Part shown: piece after piece, positions 27,209-34,356 of the stretch
How the letters are laid out: each line of letters opens with the position of its first letter
Numbering within the stretch: the stretch's first letter is position 1
Assembly (NCBI GenBank): GCA_000413015.1
Contig: KE332515.1
Coordinates: 1,001,232 to 1,065,231 of the forward strand
Reading direction: 5' to 3'
Source of the DNA: Treponema socranskii subsp. paredis ATCC 35535
GTDB taxonomy: Bacteria; Spirochaetota; Spirochaetia; Treponematales; Treponemataceae
DNA: 64,000 nucleotides
Notes under the pieces: generated by a model
What the model was told of the DNA's origin: nothing
Databases searched by the model: none
The model's input: the letters and a program-made list of their open reading frames with translations, nothing else
Position numbers and translations under genes: made by a program

Positions 27209-27883
27209 TTATATCATACCTTTAATTGTAAAATAACATATAATTATACAAAGGACGATTTTCCCAAATAAAATTATTAAATATTCACACGGCTCATCTT
27301 TGTAATATATCGTTTCGAGATATCTGAAATCGATCTTTTTATTTATTATATTATCAGTAATATTAGTTATAAAAACCAATAGTAAACATGAAAGAGCTAT
27401 TTCATATTTTTTCAAAAATAAACTTATGAAAACCATTATTAAAAGTAAAAAGTAAAACGGCCATATTAATATTTTTTTGTCGTTTTTTATTTTCAGCAAA
27501 TTTAAATAATTCTTATTAAACAATGTTGTCAGTTCATTATAATTTTCAAAACTGATAAACTTTTCTTTTTTATTTATACTTACGCGAAGTTTTTTCTCAT
27601 CATAAATTACTTCAATAAAATTGCTCTTTTTCCGACAGCCTAAAATTATATTTTCTTGGAAAAATTGTTTTAATTCGCTTTCGGAATGAAATTTATCTTC
27701 TAAGTTGGAAATATCTTTTATACTATGTATTTTATAATCTTTAGATTGATAATACCATTTAATTTTTTCAGTTTTACTTTGATTCAGTTTTTTTATTTCA
27801 TCCCAATTTAAATCAATTTTTTTATCTGCTTCGTAGTAATTTTGAACTAAATCTTCAATTTTTTCATTTATCGTTACTTTCAT
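27209..27883 (-). CDS. Hypothetical membrane protein (cassette gene)
   Basis: A 224-residue protein of no recognised family. The first 140 residues are charged and soluble-looking (NEKIEDLVQNYYEADKKIDL). The C-terminal 85 residues hold three probable membrane spans (FYFLLLIMVFISLFL, ALSCLLLVFITNI, ILFGKIVLCIIICYF). ATG 27883 follows GGAGG by 8 bases. It is 31 bases downstream of the next gene, with a CACAG-TGCG-CTGTG hairpin (27896-27909) between, so the two probably share one cassette. Base composition is much more AT-rich than the flanking core genes. Confidence 0.6.
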   Translation of the reverse strand: MKVTINEKIEDLVQNYYEADKKIDLNWDEIKKLNQSKTEKIKWYYQSKDYKIHSIKDISNLEDKFHSESELKQFFQENIILGCRKKSNFIEVIYDEKKLRVSINKKEKFISFENYNELTTLFNKNYLNLLKIKNDKKILIWPFYFLLLIMVFISLFLKKYEIALSCLLLVFITNITDNIINKKIDFRYLETIYYKDEPCEYLIILFGKIVLCIIICYFTIKGMI

Positions 27884-27914
27884 TTTTTTATCCTCCACAG
27901 TGCGCTGTGCAGTA

Positions 27915-28556
27915 TTATTCGTTTATATACTTGGAAATCTCATCAACTTTTTCTTCTATAAGCCTTTTATTTCCAATTTTTATATTATACCTGCTTGGAT
28001 TTATTGCAGTCAGTATTAATTTTATGAATTCTTCATTACTTAAACAATTATAATCTTTATCAAAATAAAATTCAGATGCATCAGCAAGTCCGATTATTCC
28101 GTTTCCAAAATAACTGTTTGAAATTACATAATTATAACAATCTTTATAGTTAATATTTTTTTCAATATTTCTCATAGTTCCGAGAATTACCATTCTCCGA
28201 TCCATTGTTCCAATTTTTTTATTTCTTTCATCATGCTTTTCAAAATAAAATGTTGCCATTATATATGCCATTTTATTTTTTGAAAAAACAAAATCCGTAA
28301 TTAAAGGAAGTTTTTTTAATTTCGGATTTTTATTATTCGTGTAAATATAACTCACGATCTCTATTTGCTTTTCAGTCAGTTCAATTGCAGTTTCGTTTTT
28401 TATATTTTCATACTTAATTTTTATACCTTTCTTATTAATATATATATTCAAAAAAATATATACACACAAAGAACACAATAACACAAATAAAAGTAAAGAA
28501 CGAAATATTTTTATAATTAAAGATTTTATATTTTTTTTACTTACGGCCAACTTCAT
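27915..28556 (-). CDS. Membrane-anchored protein with a GT51-like segment (cassette gene)
   Basis: A 213-residue protein with one N-terminal membrane anchor (about 15-37). Residues about 75-195 recall the peptidoglycan transglycosylase (GT51) domain of class A penicillin-binding proteins. The stretch SYFGNGIIGLADASEFYFDK followed by LSNEEFIKLILTAINPSRYN parallels the VYFGNGAYGIEAAAQTYFGK and LAEAALLAGLPQAPSRYNP region. The usual EDxxFxxHxG catalytic motif is not clear, so it may be degenerate or an inhibitor-like relative. The length is well short of a full GT51 enzyme. Function uncertain. Confidence 0.5.
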   Translation of the reverse strand: MKLAVSKKNIKSLIIKIFRSLLLFVLLCSLCVYIFLNIYINKKGIKIKYENIKNETAIELTEKQIEIVSYIYTNNKNPKLKKLPLITDFVFSKNKMAYIMATFYFEKHDERNKKIGTMDRRMVILGTMRNIEKNINYKDCYNYVISNSYFGNGIIGLADASEFYFDKDYNCLSNEEFIKLILTAINPSRYNIKIGNKRLIEEKVDEISKYINE

Positions 28557-28558
28557 TC

Positions 28559-28649
28559 TTTTTCTTCCCTTGCACCGCAGTGCGTGTCAATCCAAGGCTC
28601 GCTCAACCTGCATTGCGAAACAATGTCAGATCGAATCGGGTGTTAAGTA
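28559..28649. repeat. attC-like spacer
   Basis: GC-richer spacer between two AT-rich genes. It contains GCACCGCAGTGCG near its left end and finishes CGGGTGTTAAGT, whose complement ACTTAAC fits the RYYYAAC integron core pattern. Confidence 0.5.
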
Positions 28650-28658
28650 TTTTTTTTA

Positions 28659-29183
28659 TCAGCAATTTGCAAGATATCGAGCCGTATTAACATTTCGTAT
28701 TGTCATATCTTTATACACTTTATGCGATATTATTTTATTCAAATGACTTTTATTATAATCTTCCCGCCGAACATTCCAGATTAACGCCCCCCTAACATAT
28801 AGTAATTGTATGTATTCCTTTTTTATCGGCAATTCATTTATTATATTTTCAGTATCTATTGATTCAAATAAATACGCCACATCGGTCTTTTCATCATCAT
28901 TATTTTGCCAATCACCGGGGATACTGTTTGCTATTTTTACCATTTCACTTTTTGTTTTTACCAAAACTTTTACTTCACTCCCGGTCGTTATATGTAATGC
29001 TTTTTCAATATTTTCCGTGATACAGCTTTTCTTATCATGTGATTTAAAAATCACATTCCCGGAATTGATATATGTTGAAACGTTTGAAAAACCGCATTGC
29101 TCAAACAATGTTTTCAATTCTTTCATGTTGATTTTTACCGAGTTTCCGACATTGATACCCCTGATCAATGCTATATAATCCAT
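28659..29183 (-). CDS. DUF1697 family protein (cassette gene)
   Basis: A 174-residue protein of the DUF1697 family, recognised by IALIRGINVGNSVKINMKEL at the N-terminus and STYINSGNVIFKS near residue 40, both hallmarks of the family. The biochemical role of DUF1697 is not established. The start has AAGG 6 bases upstream. A short orphan reading frame ends 12 bases before it. DUF1697 genes are often found on mobile DNA, which fits the cassette setting. Confidence 0.85.
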   Translation of the reverse strand: MDYIALIRGINVGNSVKINMKELKTLFEQCGFSNVSTYINSGNVIFKSHDKKSCITENIEKALHITTGSEVKVLVKTKSEMVKIANSIPGDWQNNDDEKTDVAYLFESIDTENIINELPIKKEYIQLLYVRGALIWNVRREDYNKSHLNKIISHKVYKDMTIRNVNTARYLANC

Positions 29184-29194
29184 AATGATCCTTG

Positions 29195-29326
29195 TTAATT
29201 ATACTTATTAAATACTATAGTTTTTTCAGTGATTTTTATCTGCTGAAAATCCATATTGAAATTGTATTTACTCAGAGCATCAATCACTTTCAATATTTTT
29301 TCCTCGCCCGCCGAAAGCGTGTACAC
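29195..29326 (-). CDS. Short orphan reading frame, 43 residues
   Basis: A GTG-started frame encoding YTLSAGEEKILKVIDALSKY and about 23 further residues, stopping 12 bases before the DUF1697 gene. The amphipathic pattern looks protein-like, but the start lies inside the spacer repeat. It may be the 3' remnant of a larger gene cut by cassette recombination. Low certainty that it is expressed. Confidence 0.3.
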   Translation of the reverse strand: MYTLSAGEEKILKVIDALSKYNFNMDFQQIKITEKTIVFNKYN

Positions 29327-29380
29327 AAGTAGCGCAAACCGGCTTGCCCGCGTTGCCGCTATGAAACTCATATTATACGA
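29302..29380. repeat. attC-like spacer
   Basis: Contains TAGCGCAAACCGGCTTGCCC then GCGTTGCCGCTATGAAAC, aligned with the spacers at about 30421 and 31736. The 3' end is diverged (ATATTATAC). Confidence 0.5.
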
Positions 29381-29382
29381 AA

Positions 29383-30366
29383 TTATTGTTCATATACTGT
29401 CGTACAATCTAAATATTCTCTTTTGAAATTATCTAAGTTCAATTTATATCGTACGACAATAGTTTTAGATTCCAAATCCTTTGGGTTTAACGTTTTTTTA
29501 TATTCTTCACTTCTTTTTAAAGATTCATCCGTTACGCTATTTTCGTTAATACTCCACCAATCACATTTTTCAACGATGATGACAGTTTTTCCGTCATATT
29601 CCAAATCGTCCAAATATGAGCCGCTGTACAAATCCTTATTTGTTTTTATATCATAAACGGCAAAGGCTCTAACACCCGGACTTGTGCCGTAATCTTGGAA
29701 CAAGTATTTTTCATCATCGGAAATAATACACCATGCCGATTCGCAATCATACCCCATATCGGTAATATGTGTAATTTCATTCGTTTTGGGATTCCATTTA
29801 AAAGTTCCAACAGGATCCGAATATTGAAAATCTTCAATATCATCAGACCAAACGAAACAGTATGATTCCTGCTTCGGAAATTTACGCGGATATACTTCCA
29901 CTATTGCTTTTTGACCGTTTCTATCGATTTCCAAATCCAGTGATAAAGTTGTTGATTTAGTTGCCGAATTTACTTTGAGGACACGAAAAGTACTTACATC
30001 GATTTTCGGATCGATATCGACATATTTTGAAAAAACCCAGCCATACCAGCCAAAAGTATCGGAAGCGTAATCTTTTATAATATCATTTTTTTCAACTTGG
30101 ATTTTCAACCAATATCCATCGAAATTATCGATTCTTTCTCTTTTATCAGAATATCCTTTTACCGTAACCGTATCACCTTTTTTTAACTTTCCGATTTTTA
30201 ATGATGATACAGAGGGTTTTAATCGTATGTTTAAATTGTCATCATTAATTGTTGTTTTGGCGACGGTTCCAAAGTATTGTCTGTTATCCAATTCCAATTG
30301 AAAATCATCGGCATAAAACCGAAAAGCAAAAAATATCAATAAACATATTGAAAAAAATCGTTTCAT
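29383..30366 (-). CDS. Exported SH3-domain protein (cassette gene)
   Basis: A 327-residue protein with a signal peptide (MKRFFSICLLIFFAFRFYA). Residues about 40-115 are a bacterial SH3 domain: LNIRLKPSVSSLKIGKLKKG followed by DTVTVKGYS and WLKIQVEK, a fold often used to bind cell-wall peptides. The remaining 200 residues are beta-rich (WSDDIEDFQYSDPVGTFKWN, DEKYLFQDYG) and could form a propeller-like or WD-type sheet domain. No catalytic motif is seen. Strong GGAGG before the start. Likely periplasmic; function unknown. Confidence 0.7.
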   Translation of the reverse strand: MKRFFSICLLIFFAFRFYADDFQLELDNRQYFGTVAKTTINDDNLNIRLKPSVSSLKIGKLKKGDTVTVKGYSDKRERIDNFDGYWLKIQVEKNDIIKDYASDTFGWYGWVFSKYVDIDPKIDVSTFRVLKVNSATKSTTLSLDLEIDRNGQKAIVEVYPRKFPKQESYCFVWSDDIEDFQYSDPVGTFKWNPKTNEITHITDMGYDCESAWCIISDDEKYLFQDYGTSPGVRAFAVYDIKTNKDLYSGSYLDDLEYDGKTVIIVEKCDWWSINENSVTDESLKRSEEYKKTLNPKDLESKTIVVRYKLNLDNFKREYLDCTTVYEQ

Positions 30367-30377
30367 TTTTAATTTCC

Positions 30378-30470
30378 TCCTAAACGTCCCGGTACGGATG
30401 TACGTATAACTTGCATTTGAACCGCAAACCGCCTTGTCCGTGTTGTCGGCTTTGAAAGACGTGTTATGTG
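30378..30470. repeat. attC-like spacer
   Basis: Runs from TAAACGTCCC to GACGTGTTATGT. The flanks AACGTC and GACGTGTT are complementary. The core ACCGCAAACCGCCTTGTCCG is nearly identical to the copy at 31738. The stop codon of the upstream cassette gene lies in the GTTA at the right end. Confidence 0.6.
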
Positions 30471-31135
30471 ATTATTATATAGTTATCTTTAATATTTTCA
30501 CAACTGTTTTTTTTAGGCTTTATAGTTAGTTTACTATTTGATAAAATCAAAGAACCGAAACTATCTAAATTATTTGTTTTCGGCAATTCTTTTTCCAGAA
30601 TCAATTTGTTATCCGAATCATATATTTTCACTGCCGGAACAAATAAACAATTATCATTATATCTTAAGAATAGAATAGCCTTACGATTGGCAGATAATTT
30701 TTCCTTATATTTCATTTCATAAGAGCTCTGCATTCTTAATGTATTATTTATTATCTGATTTATTTTTTCTTTCGGAAAAGAGTTTGAAGAAAAATTTTCG
30801 GTTAATATTTTTTGAATTATTGATATTACAAAATCTTCATCGATATTTTTATACATCTCTTCAGAAACATGGACATCATAATATCTGAACCATGGATGAT
30901 ATTTATCTATCTTTCGTTTTGCCCGTGAAATCTCATTGTCGACATTACAGATCGTAAAATTAATATATAAATGATCAAAATCTCCAAATGAAAAATTATT
31001 TTCACGAAGAGCCATTACAATTCTTTTGATTTTGGCATTAAGTATTTTGGTTGCCTTAAACTCTGATGGTAATGAATTACCTTCAATATTTTCAACTTTA
31101 CTTTTATAAATTCTTATATCACTGGTTACTTTCAT
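30464..31135 (-). CDS. Hypothetical protein (cassette gene)
   Basis: A 223-residue soluble protein, family not recognised. The N-terminal half contains NNFSFGDFDHLYINFTICN and KIDKYHPWFRYYDVHVSEE, then a helical section to about 140. The C-terminal 70 residues are beta-rich (AILFLRYNDNCLFVPAVKIY). Start has AAGGA 5 bases upstream. Its stop codon overlaps the attC-like spacer. An immunity-protein role would suit its style and setting, but there is no direct evidence. Confidence 0.55.
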   Translation of the reverse strand: MKVTSDIRIYKSKVENIEGNSLPSEFKATKILNAKIKRIVMALRENNFSFGDFDHLYINFTICNVDNEISRAKRKIDKYHPWFRYYDVHVSEEMYKNIDEDFVISIIQKILTENFSSNSFPKEKINQIINNTLRMQSSYEMKYKEKLSANRKAILFLRYNDNCLFVPAVKIYDSDNKLILEKELPKTNNLDSFGSLILSNSKLTIKPKKNSCENIKDNYIIIT

Positions 31136-31256
31136 TTATTTCCTTATCTGCTAAAGTATATATACAATTGCTTCTTCGTCCTAGTCCTAAAGTTCAATTC
31201 ATTTTTTCAGCAACCTTGGCCTACCGAATTAATATTCCTTATATTTCCTTAAATAT
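31136..31256. repeat. Cassette spacer sharing its end with 36460-36495
   Basis: Includes CTTCTTCGTC and then AAAGTTCAATTCATTTTT (31189-31206). The same order, CTTCTTTGTC then AAGTTCAATTCATTTTT, occurs at 36461-36495. It is therefore a related cassette border although it lacks the ACCGCAAACCGG core. Confidence 0.45.
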
Positions 31257-31676
31257 CTATATCCGGAATCCCAGTTCCAAATATATTTCTTCTAATTCTT
31301 TGATAAAATTCGGAAGAAATGTTCGGTCGACTTCAAAACTTATTCTACAGGTTTCTTTATAAATATTATAATTGCATACCTCGCAAATAATCCTTACATG
31401 TCCTAAGTCGTCTGCAATTATTTTTATTAATCCGTCTTCAAAACTCGGAGATAACTCTATAGATTTTTCTTCATTTTTATATACTTTTTTAACTCCGTTA
31501 AGAAAATTATTAAATAAACTTATATCTGAATAGAATTCGAAATCCTTTATTTCAAAAAAATGAGAACGTGCATTTATACAAAATTTTACAGATGAATCAT
31601 CAGGATAACGTACGAAAGAAGATAAAGATAAGCGATTTTCCATCGTTGAAATTGTTGCTTCTTTATTTGAAGTCAT
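31257..31676 (-). CDS. WapI-like immunity domain protein (cassette gene)
   Basis: A 139-residue beta-rich protein. The pattern IKIIADDLGHVRIICEV followed by RISFEVDRTFLPNFIKELEE is close to the C-terminal half of WapI/DUF6228-type immunity proteins that neutralise contact-dependent toxins (G-D-G-L-G-H and then F-x-x-D-Q-T-x-L/I-P). The N-terminal half, with FEFYSDISLFNNFLNGVKKV, also fits. No toxin gene is in the window, so it would be an orphan immunity gene. AAGGA precedes the ATG by 6 bases. Resemblance is by eye only. Confidence 0.55.
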   Translation of the reverse strand: MTSNKEATISTMENRLSLSSFVRYPDDSSVKFCINARSHFFEIKDFEFYSDISLFNNFLNGVKKVYKNEEKSIELSPSFEDGLIKIIADDLGHVRIICEVCNYNIYKETCRISFEVDRTFLPNFIKELEEIYLELGFRI

Positions 31677-31685
31677 TTTTTATCC

Positions 31686-31788
31686 TTTCTAACCAGCCCA
31701 GTGCGCCGTCGGCGCGTCCGTTCAAGATCGTTCTAAACCGCAAACCGGCTTGTCCGTGTTGTCGGCTTTGAAAACCGTGTTAGTTTTT
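31686..31788. repeat. attC-like spacer, best-formed copy
   Basis: Begins TTCTAACCAGCCC and ends ACCGTGTTAG, so CTAAC and GTTAG form the complementary outer pair. It carries GTGCGCCGTCGGCGCG and the core ACCGCAAACCGGCTTGTCCG then TGTTGTCGGCTTTGAAAACC. The left third, GTTCAAGATCGTTCTAAACC, is repeated at 33791-33809. Confidence 0.6.
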
Positions 31789-32312
31789 TTATCTATTATA
31801 AATTGAAATACATCCGGCAAAGAAAAATCATAAACATCTCCTATATCAACACCGTAGCAAGATTTGACCTTTTCTATGATTCCTTTCTTTGTTATTCCTT
31901 CCTTGTCATCATCACAATAGAAATGTTCCAAATATGTTTCATCAGAAAAAAATCCTTTGTAAAAATCCATACCAAAAATTTTATCAAAAAACTCCACTGC
32001 AAAACTTTCATTTTTTAGAATTTTTTCATCTGATGCAAATTCCAATCTTTTTCTTTCCCATGGTTTCGGTAAATATTCATTATTTTTTTTGTATAAATCG
32101 AAATTTTCACAAAGCTTTCCGAATGCTTCTTTGAAATTTTTACCGTATCCAACCATTCCTGCCCAAAACAGAATCCGTACACCAAATCGTATATTCTCTT
32201 GCCGAGCATTTTTATTTTTATAATAAAACACCGGATAATCAGATATTTTTAATGAATTATGTTTTCTTTTATTTATTAATGTAAATGGAATTATTAAATT
32301 CTTTAAAACCAT
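31722..32312 (-). CDS. Hypothetical protein, tail read from the spacer repeat (cassette gene)
   Basis: A 196-residue protein of unknown family, with aromatic-rich segments (FGVRILFWAGMVGYGKNFKE and SDETYLEHFYCDDDKEGI). The last 14 residues (DNTDKPVCGLERS region) are encoded by the attC-like repeat itself, because the frame passes through it before meeting a stop. ATG 32312 is preferred over 32330: GAGGA lies about 8 bases upstream and the upstream gene ends 4 bases before it, so the two are coupled in one cassette. Confidence 0.55.
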   Translation of the reverse strand: MVLKNLIIPFTLINKRKHNSLKISDYPVFYYKNKNARQENIRFGVRILFWAGMVGYGKNFKEAFGKLCENFDLYKKNNEYLPKPWERKRLEFASDEKILKNESFAVEFFDKIFGMDFYKGFFSDETYLEHFYCDDDKEGITKKGIIEKVKSCYGVDIGDVYDFSLPDVFQFIIDKKTNTVFKADNTDKPVCGLERS

Positions 32313-32316
32313 AAAA

Positions 32317-32835
32317 TTATTCCTCTTCATCTATTCCTTTTGATATGAAATAATCAATTATTTCCGCTTGTTTATCGTCTGTTTCTATATCAAACCGAAG
32401 TCCGTCTTGTTTTAATATTGATATTTTATAATCATCTATTTTTTTCCAAGAAAAAATATTTTCCCATTCCAGAAAACTTCCAAATACAATTCCGTTTTCA
32501 TAGATTCCGTTATATTCCGTATATTTACGTATAATTATAAATTCAAAAATCACCGGTAAAAAAAATAATGCAGCTATAAATGTCAGATAAGTTCCCGTAA
32601 TAATTCCGAAAGTAATACAAAATATAATATGAATACAATAAAAAAGTATCATTTTTTTTGAAATTTTCTGGTCTCGATGAAGGCAGAATATTTCATTTCC
32701 GAAAGTTGAAAAACTTTTTTTCAATTTTATCAGCTTTACAAGATTTATAATGAATCTTATTATAGGCAGAAGTACATATGAAATAAAAAAGAAACAGAAA
32801 ACCGAAAAAGATATTATTCTGCTTAAATCATTCAT
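32317..32835 (-). CDS. Hypothetical membrane protein (cassette gene)
   Basis: A 172-residue protein with an N-terminal membrane span (about 7-30), a second pair of spans (about 60-105: ILFYCIHIIFCITFGIITG and LTFIAALFFLPVIFEFIII) and a soluble C-terminal region (FGSFLEWENIFSWKKIDDYK), a layout reminiscent of DUF5673-like bacterial PH-domain proteins. That resemblance is loose. ATG 32835 follows GGAG by 6 bases. It is coupled to the downstream gene, whose ATG is 4 bases past this stop. Confidence 0.6.
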   Translation of the reverse strand: MNDLSRIISFSVFCFFFISYVLLPIIRFIINLVKLIKLKKSFSTFGNEIFCLHRDQKISKKMILFYCIHIIFCITFGIITGTYLTFIAALFFLPVIFEFIIIRKYTEYNGIYENGIVFGSFLEWENIFSWKKIDDYKISILKQDGLRFDIETDDKQAEIIDYFISKGIDEEE

Positions 32836-32837
32836 TT

Positions 32838-32930
32838 TTTCTCCAGCACCGCCCTGCACTATGCACATAACAACCGGTTGTACCGCAAACCGGCTTGCCC
32901 GCATATCGATTACAAATCTTTGTTATACTT
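32838..32930. repeat. attC-like spacer
   Basis: Holds CAGCACCGCCCTGCACTATG and the core TACCGCAAACCGGCTTGCCC, then diverges and ends TTTGTTATAC. Confidence 0.5.
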
Positions 32931-32932
32931 TT

Positions 32933-33760
32933 CTATTTTATATTATTTCTATAAAAAATTTTTTCACAAACAGCTTGCGGAAATACCCGTGTAAAATCTT
33001 CCTTGTTTTGTTTTTCATTATTAAAGCATACATAATCGGTTATATCCGCTTTTCGAGTCGCTTCTTCATATCCAAGAAGTGCAAGCCTTATTGCACCGTC
33101 TGCCGCTAAATCATAGGTATTCGGATTAAAAATGCTTATCCATAAATAATATTTCGGCCAGGCAATTCCCGTTACCGTAGGTCCATTTCTTAGAAATTCA
33201 CATGTTACTATATAATTTCCGGCCTTTGTATATTTATAATTTACAAGTTTTTTTATTGATTCAATATCTACTTCTTTATTAATCATTTCTTTTTCTTGCA
33301 ATAATTCAAAAGTCTTATTTACTATATATATTCTGTTTTTTTTCTCTTTTTGTGTCCATTTATATAATATGATGCTGCCGTTCTTTTTATATTCCGTTGT
33401 AATATTTTCCGGAAATAATTTGTTTATATCCTCATTGTCAAATTGATACTTATCCCATAATATGCTTAAAGCAATATCGCCTGTCGCCAATTCATAATTC
33501 ATAGGTTCAAAAACAAAATTTGTTTTCTCGCATGTCATGGCCTGCTTATATAGATAATCAATATTTATTTCCTTTAAATTAATAATCTTGTCATAATACT
33601 TATTTCCGGAACTTCCATTTACTTCGAAAAATGACAAATAAATCTTTTGTTTGCTGTCTTTGGAAACACTCATCATTTTTTCATATAGTTGTTCCGTGTT
33701 TTTACTGCAACCGATCAATAACAACGAGAATATAAATATTATTAATAAATATTTTTTCAT
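32933..33760 (-). CDS. Hypothetical lipoprotein (cassette gene)
   Basis: A 275-residue predicted lipoprotein: the signal peptide KKYLLIIFIFSLLLIGC ends in a lipobox. Two similar segments, LKEINIDYLYKQAMTCEKTN...GDIALSILWDKYQFDNEDI and ...TYDLAADGAIRLALLGYEEA, suggest an internal repeat built around a D-x-A-x-x-L/R pattern. No named family is recognised. ATG 33760 is used because the lipobox is then correctly placed; the longer frame adds 12 residues read from the spacer. Confidence 0.6.
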   Translation of the reverse strand: MKKYLLIIFIFSLLLIGCSKNTEQLYEKMMSVSKDSKQKIYLSFFEVNGSSGNKYYDKIINLKEINIDYLYKQAMTCEKTNFVFEPMNYELATGDIALSILWDKYQFDNEDINKLFPENITTEYKKNGSIILYKWTQKEKKNRIYIVNKTFELLQEKEMINKEVDIESIKKLVNYKYTKAGNYIVTCEFLRNGPTVTGIAWPKYYLWISIFNPNTYDLAADGAIRLALLGYEEATRKADITDYVCFNNEKQNKEDFTRVFPQAVCEKIFYRNNIK

Positions 33761-33763
33761 ACT

Positions 33764-33830
33764 TCCCTCAAGCGCACCGTCGGCACATCCGTTCAAAATC
33801 GTTCTAAACCGCCGGCTTTTTTGTTTGTAA
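33764..33830. repeat. attC-like spacer, internally shortened
   Basis: AGCGCACCGTCGGCACATCC then GTTCAAAATCGTTCTAAACC matches the left part of the spacer at 31690-31740, then jumps to CGGCTTTTTTG. About 20 bases of the usual core are missing. The HD-domain gene stops inside it. Confidence 0.5.
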
Positions 33831-34316
33831 ATAAATCAAATATACCATTCGTTTCAAAGCCATTCCTATTGCATAGACAGTTTCATAGCCGGCACATATC
33901 TTGTCTGAAATACAAACTATCCAGCCTTCCGGTGTGAGCGGCGGCAATGGAACCAAAGGAAACATATGATGCACTATTATGTCTTTTTCACAATCGGTAA
34001 GGGAAAAATCTTCCTTCGCATTTTTTAAGGCAATAAACGGATGTGCAAATCCGTGAGCACAAGGAAAAGTTTTATGTGTATGCCAGTCGTATAGAAAATA
34101 ATCATGCAGCAGTGCGCCCCGAACTAAACTATCATAGTCAACTCGGAGATTAAATTTACTTGCAATATTCAAACTCAAAATCGCAACACTAATGCTGTGC
34201 CTATAAACTGAAAAATTACCATGCTGAATAAATTCTTTTTCAAGTGAAAATCTGCCGTTCTTTTCACAGTAATTGATTTTATTAATAATTAATTTCCGTT
34301 TTTCCGACGAATCCAT
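33804..34316 (-). CDS. HD-domain protein (cassette gene)
   Basis: A 170-residue HD-superfamily metal-dependent phosphohydrolase-like protein: YRHSISVAILSLNIA (first His), RGALLHDYFLYDWH (the HD pair), CAHGFAHPF and DIIVHHMFPLVPLPP, then ISDKICAGYE with the last Asp. Small HD proteins of this kind hydrolyse nucleotides or nucleotide second messengers; the substrate is unknown. The final residues (QTKKPAV) are read from the spacer repeat. It follows an S66 peptidase gene by 40 bases and probably shares its cassette. Confidence 0.78.
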   Translation of the reverse strand: MDSSEKRKLIINKINYCEKNGRFSLEKEFIQHGNFSVYRHSISVAILSLNIASKFNLRVDYDSLVRGALLHDYFLYDWHTHKTFPCAHGFAHPFIALKNAKEDFSLTDCEKDIIVHHMFPLVPLPPLTPEGWIVCISDKICAGYETVYAIGMALKRMVYLIYLQTKKPAV

Positions 34317-34356
34317 TCTATGATTTTCCCTTCGTTGTTTTTCAGCATAGTATATA

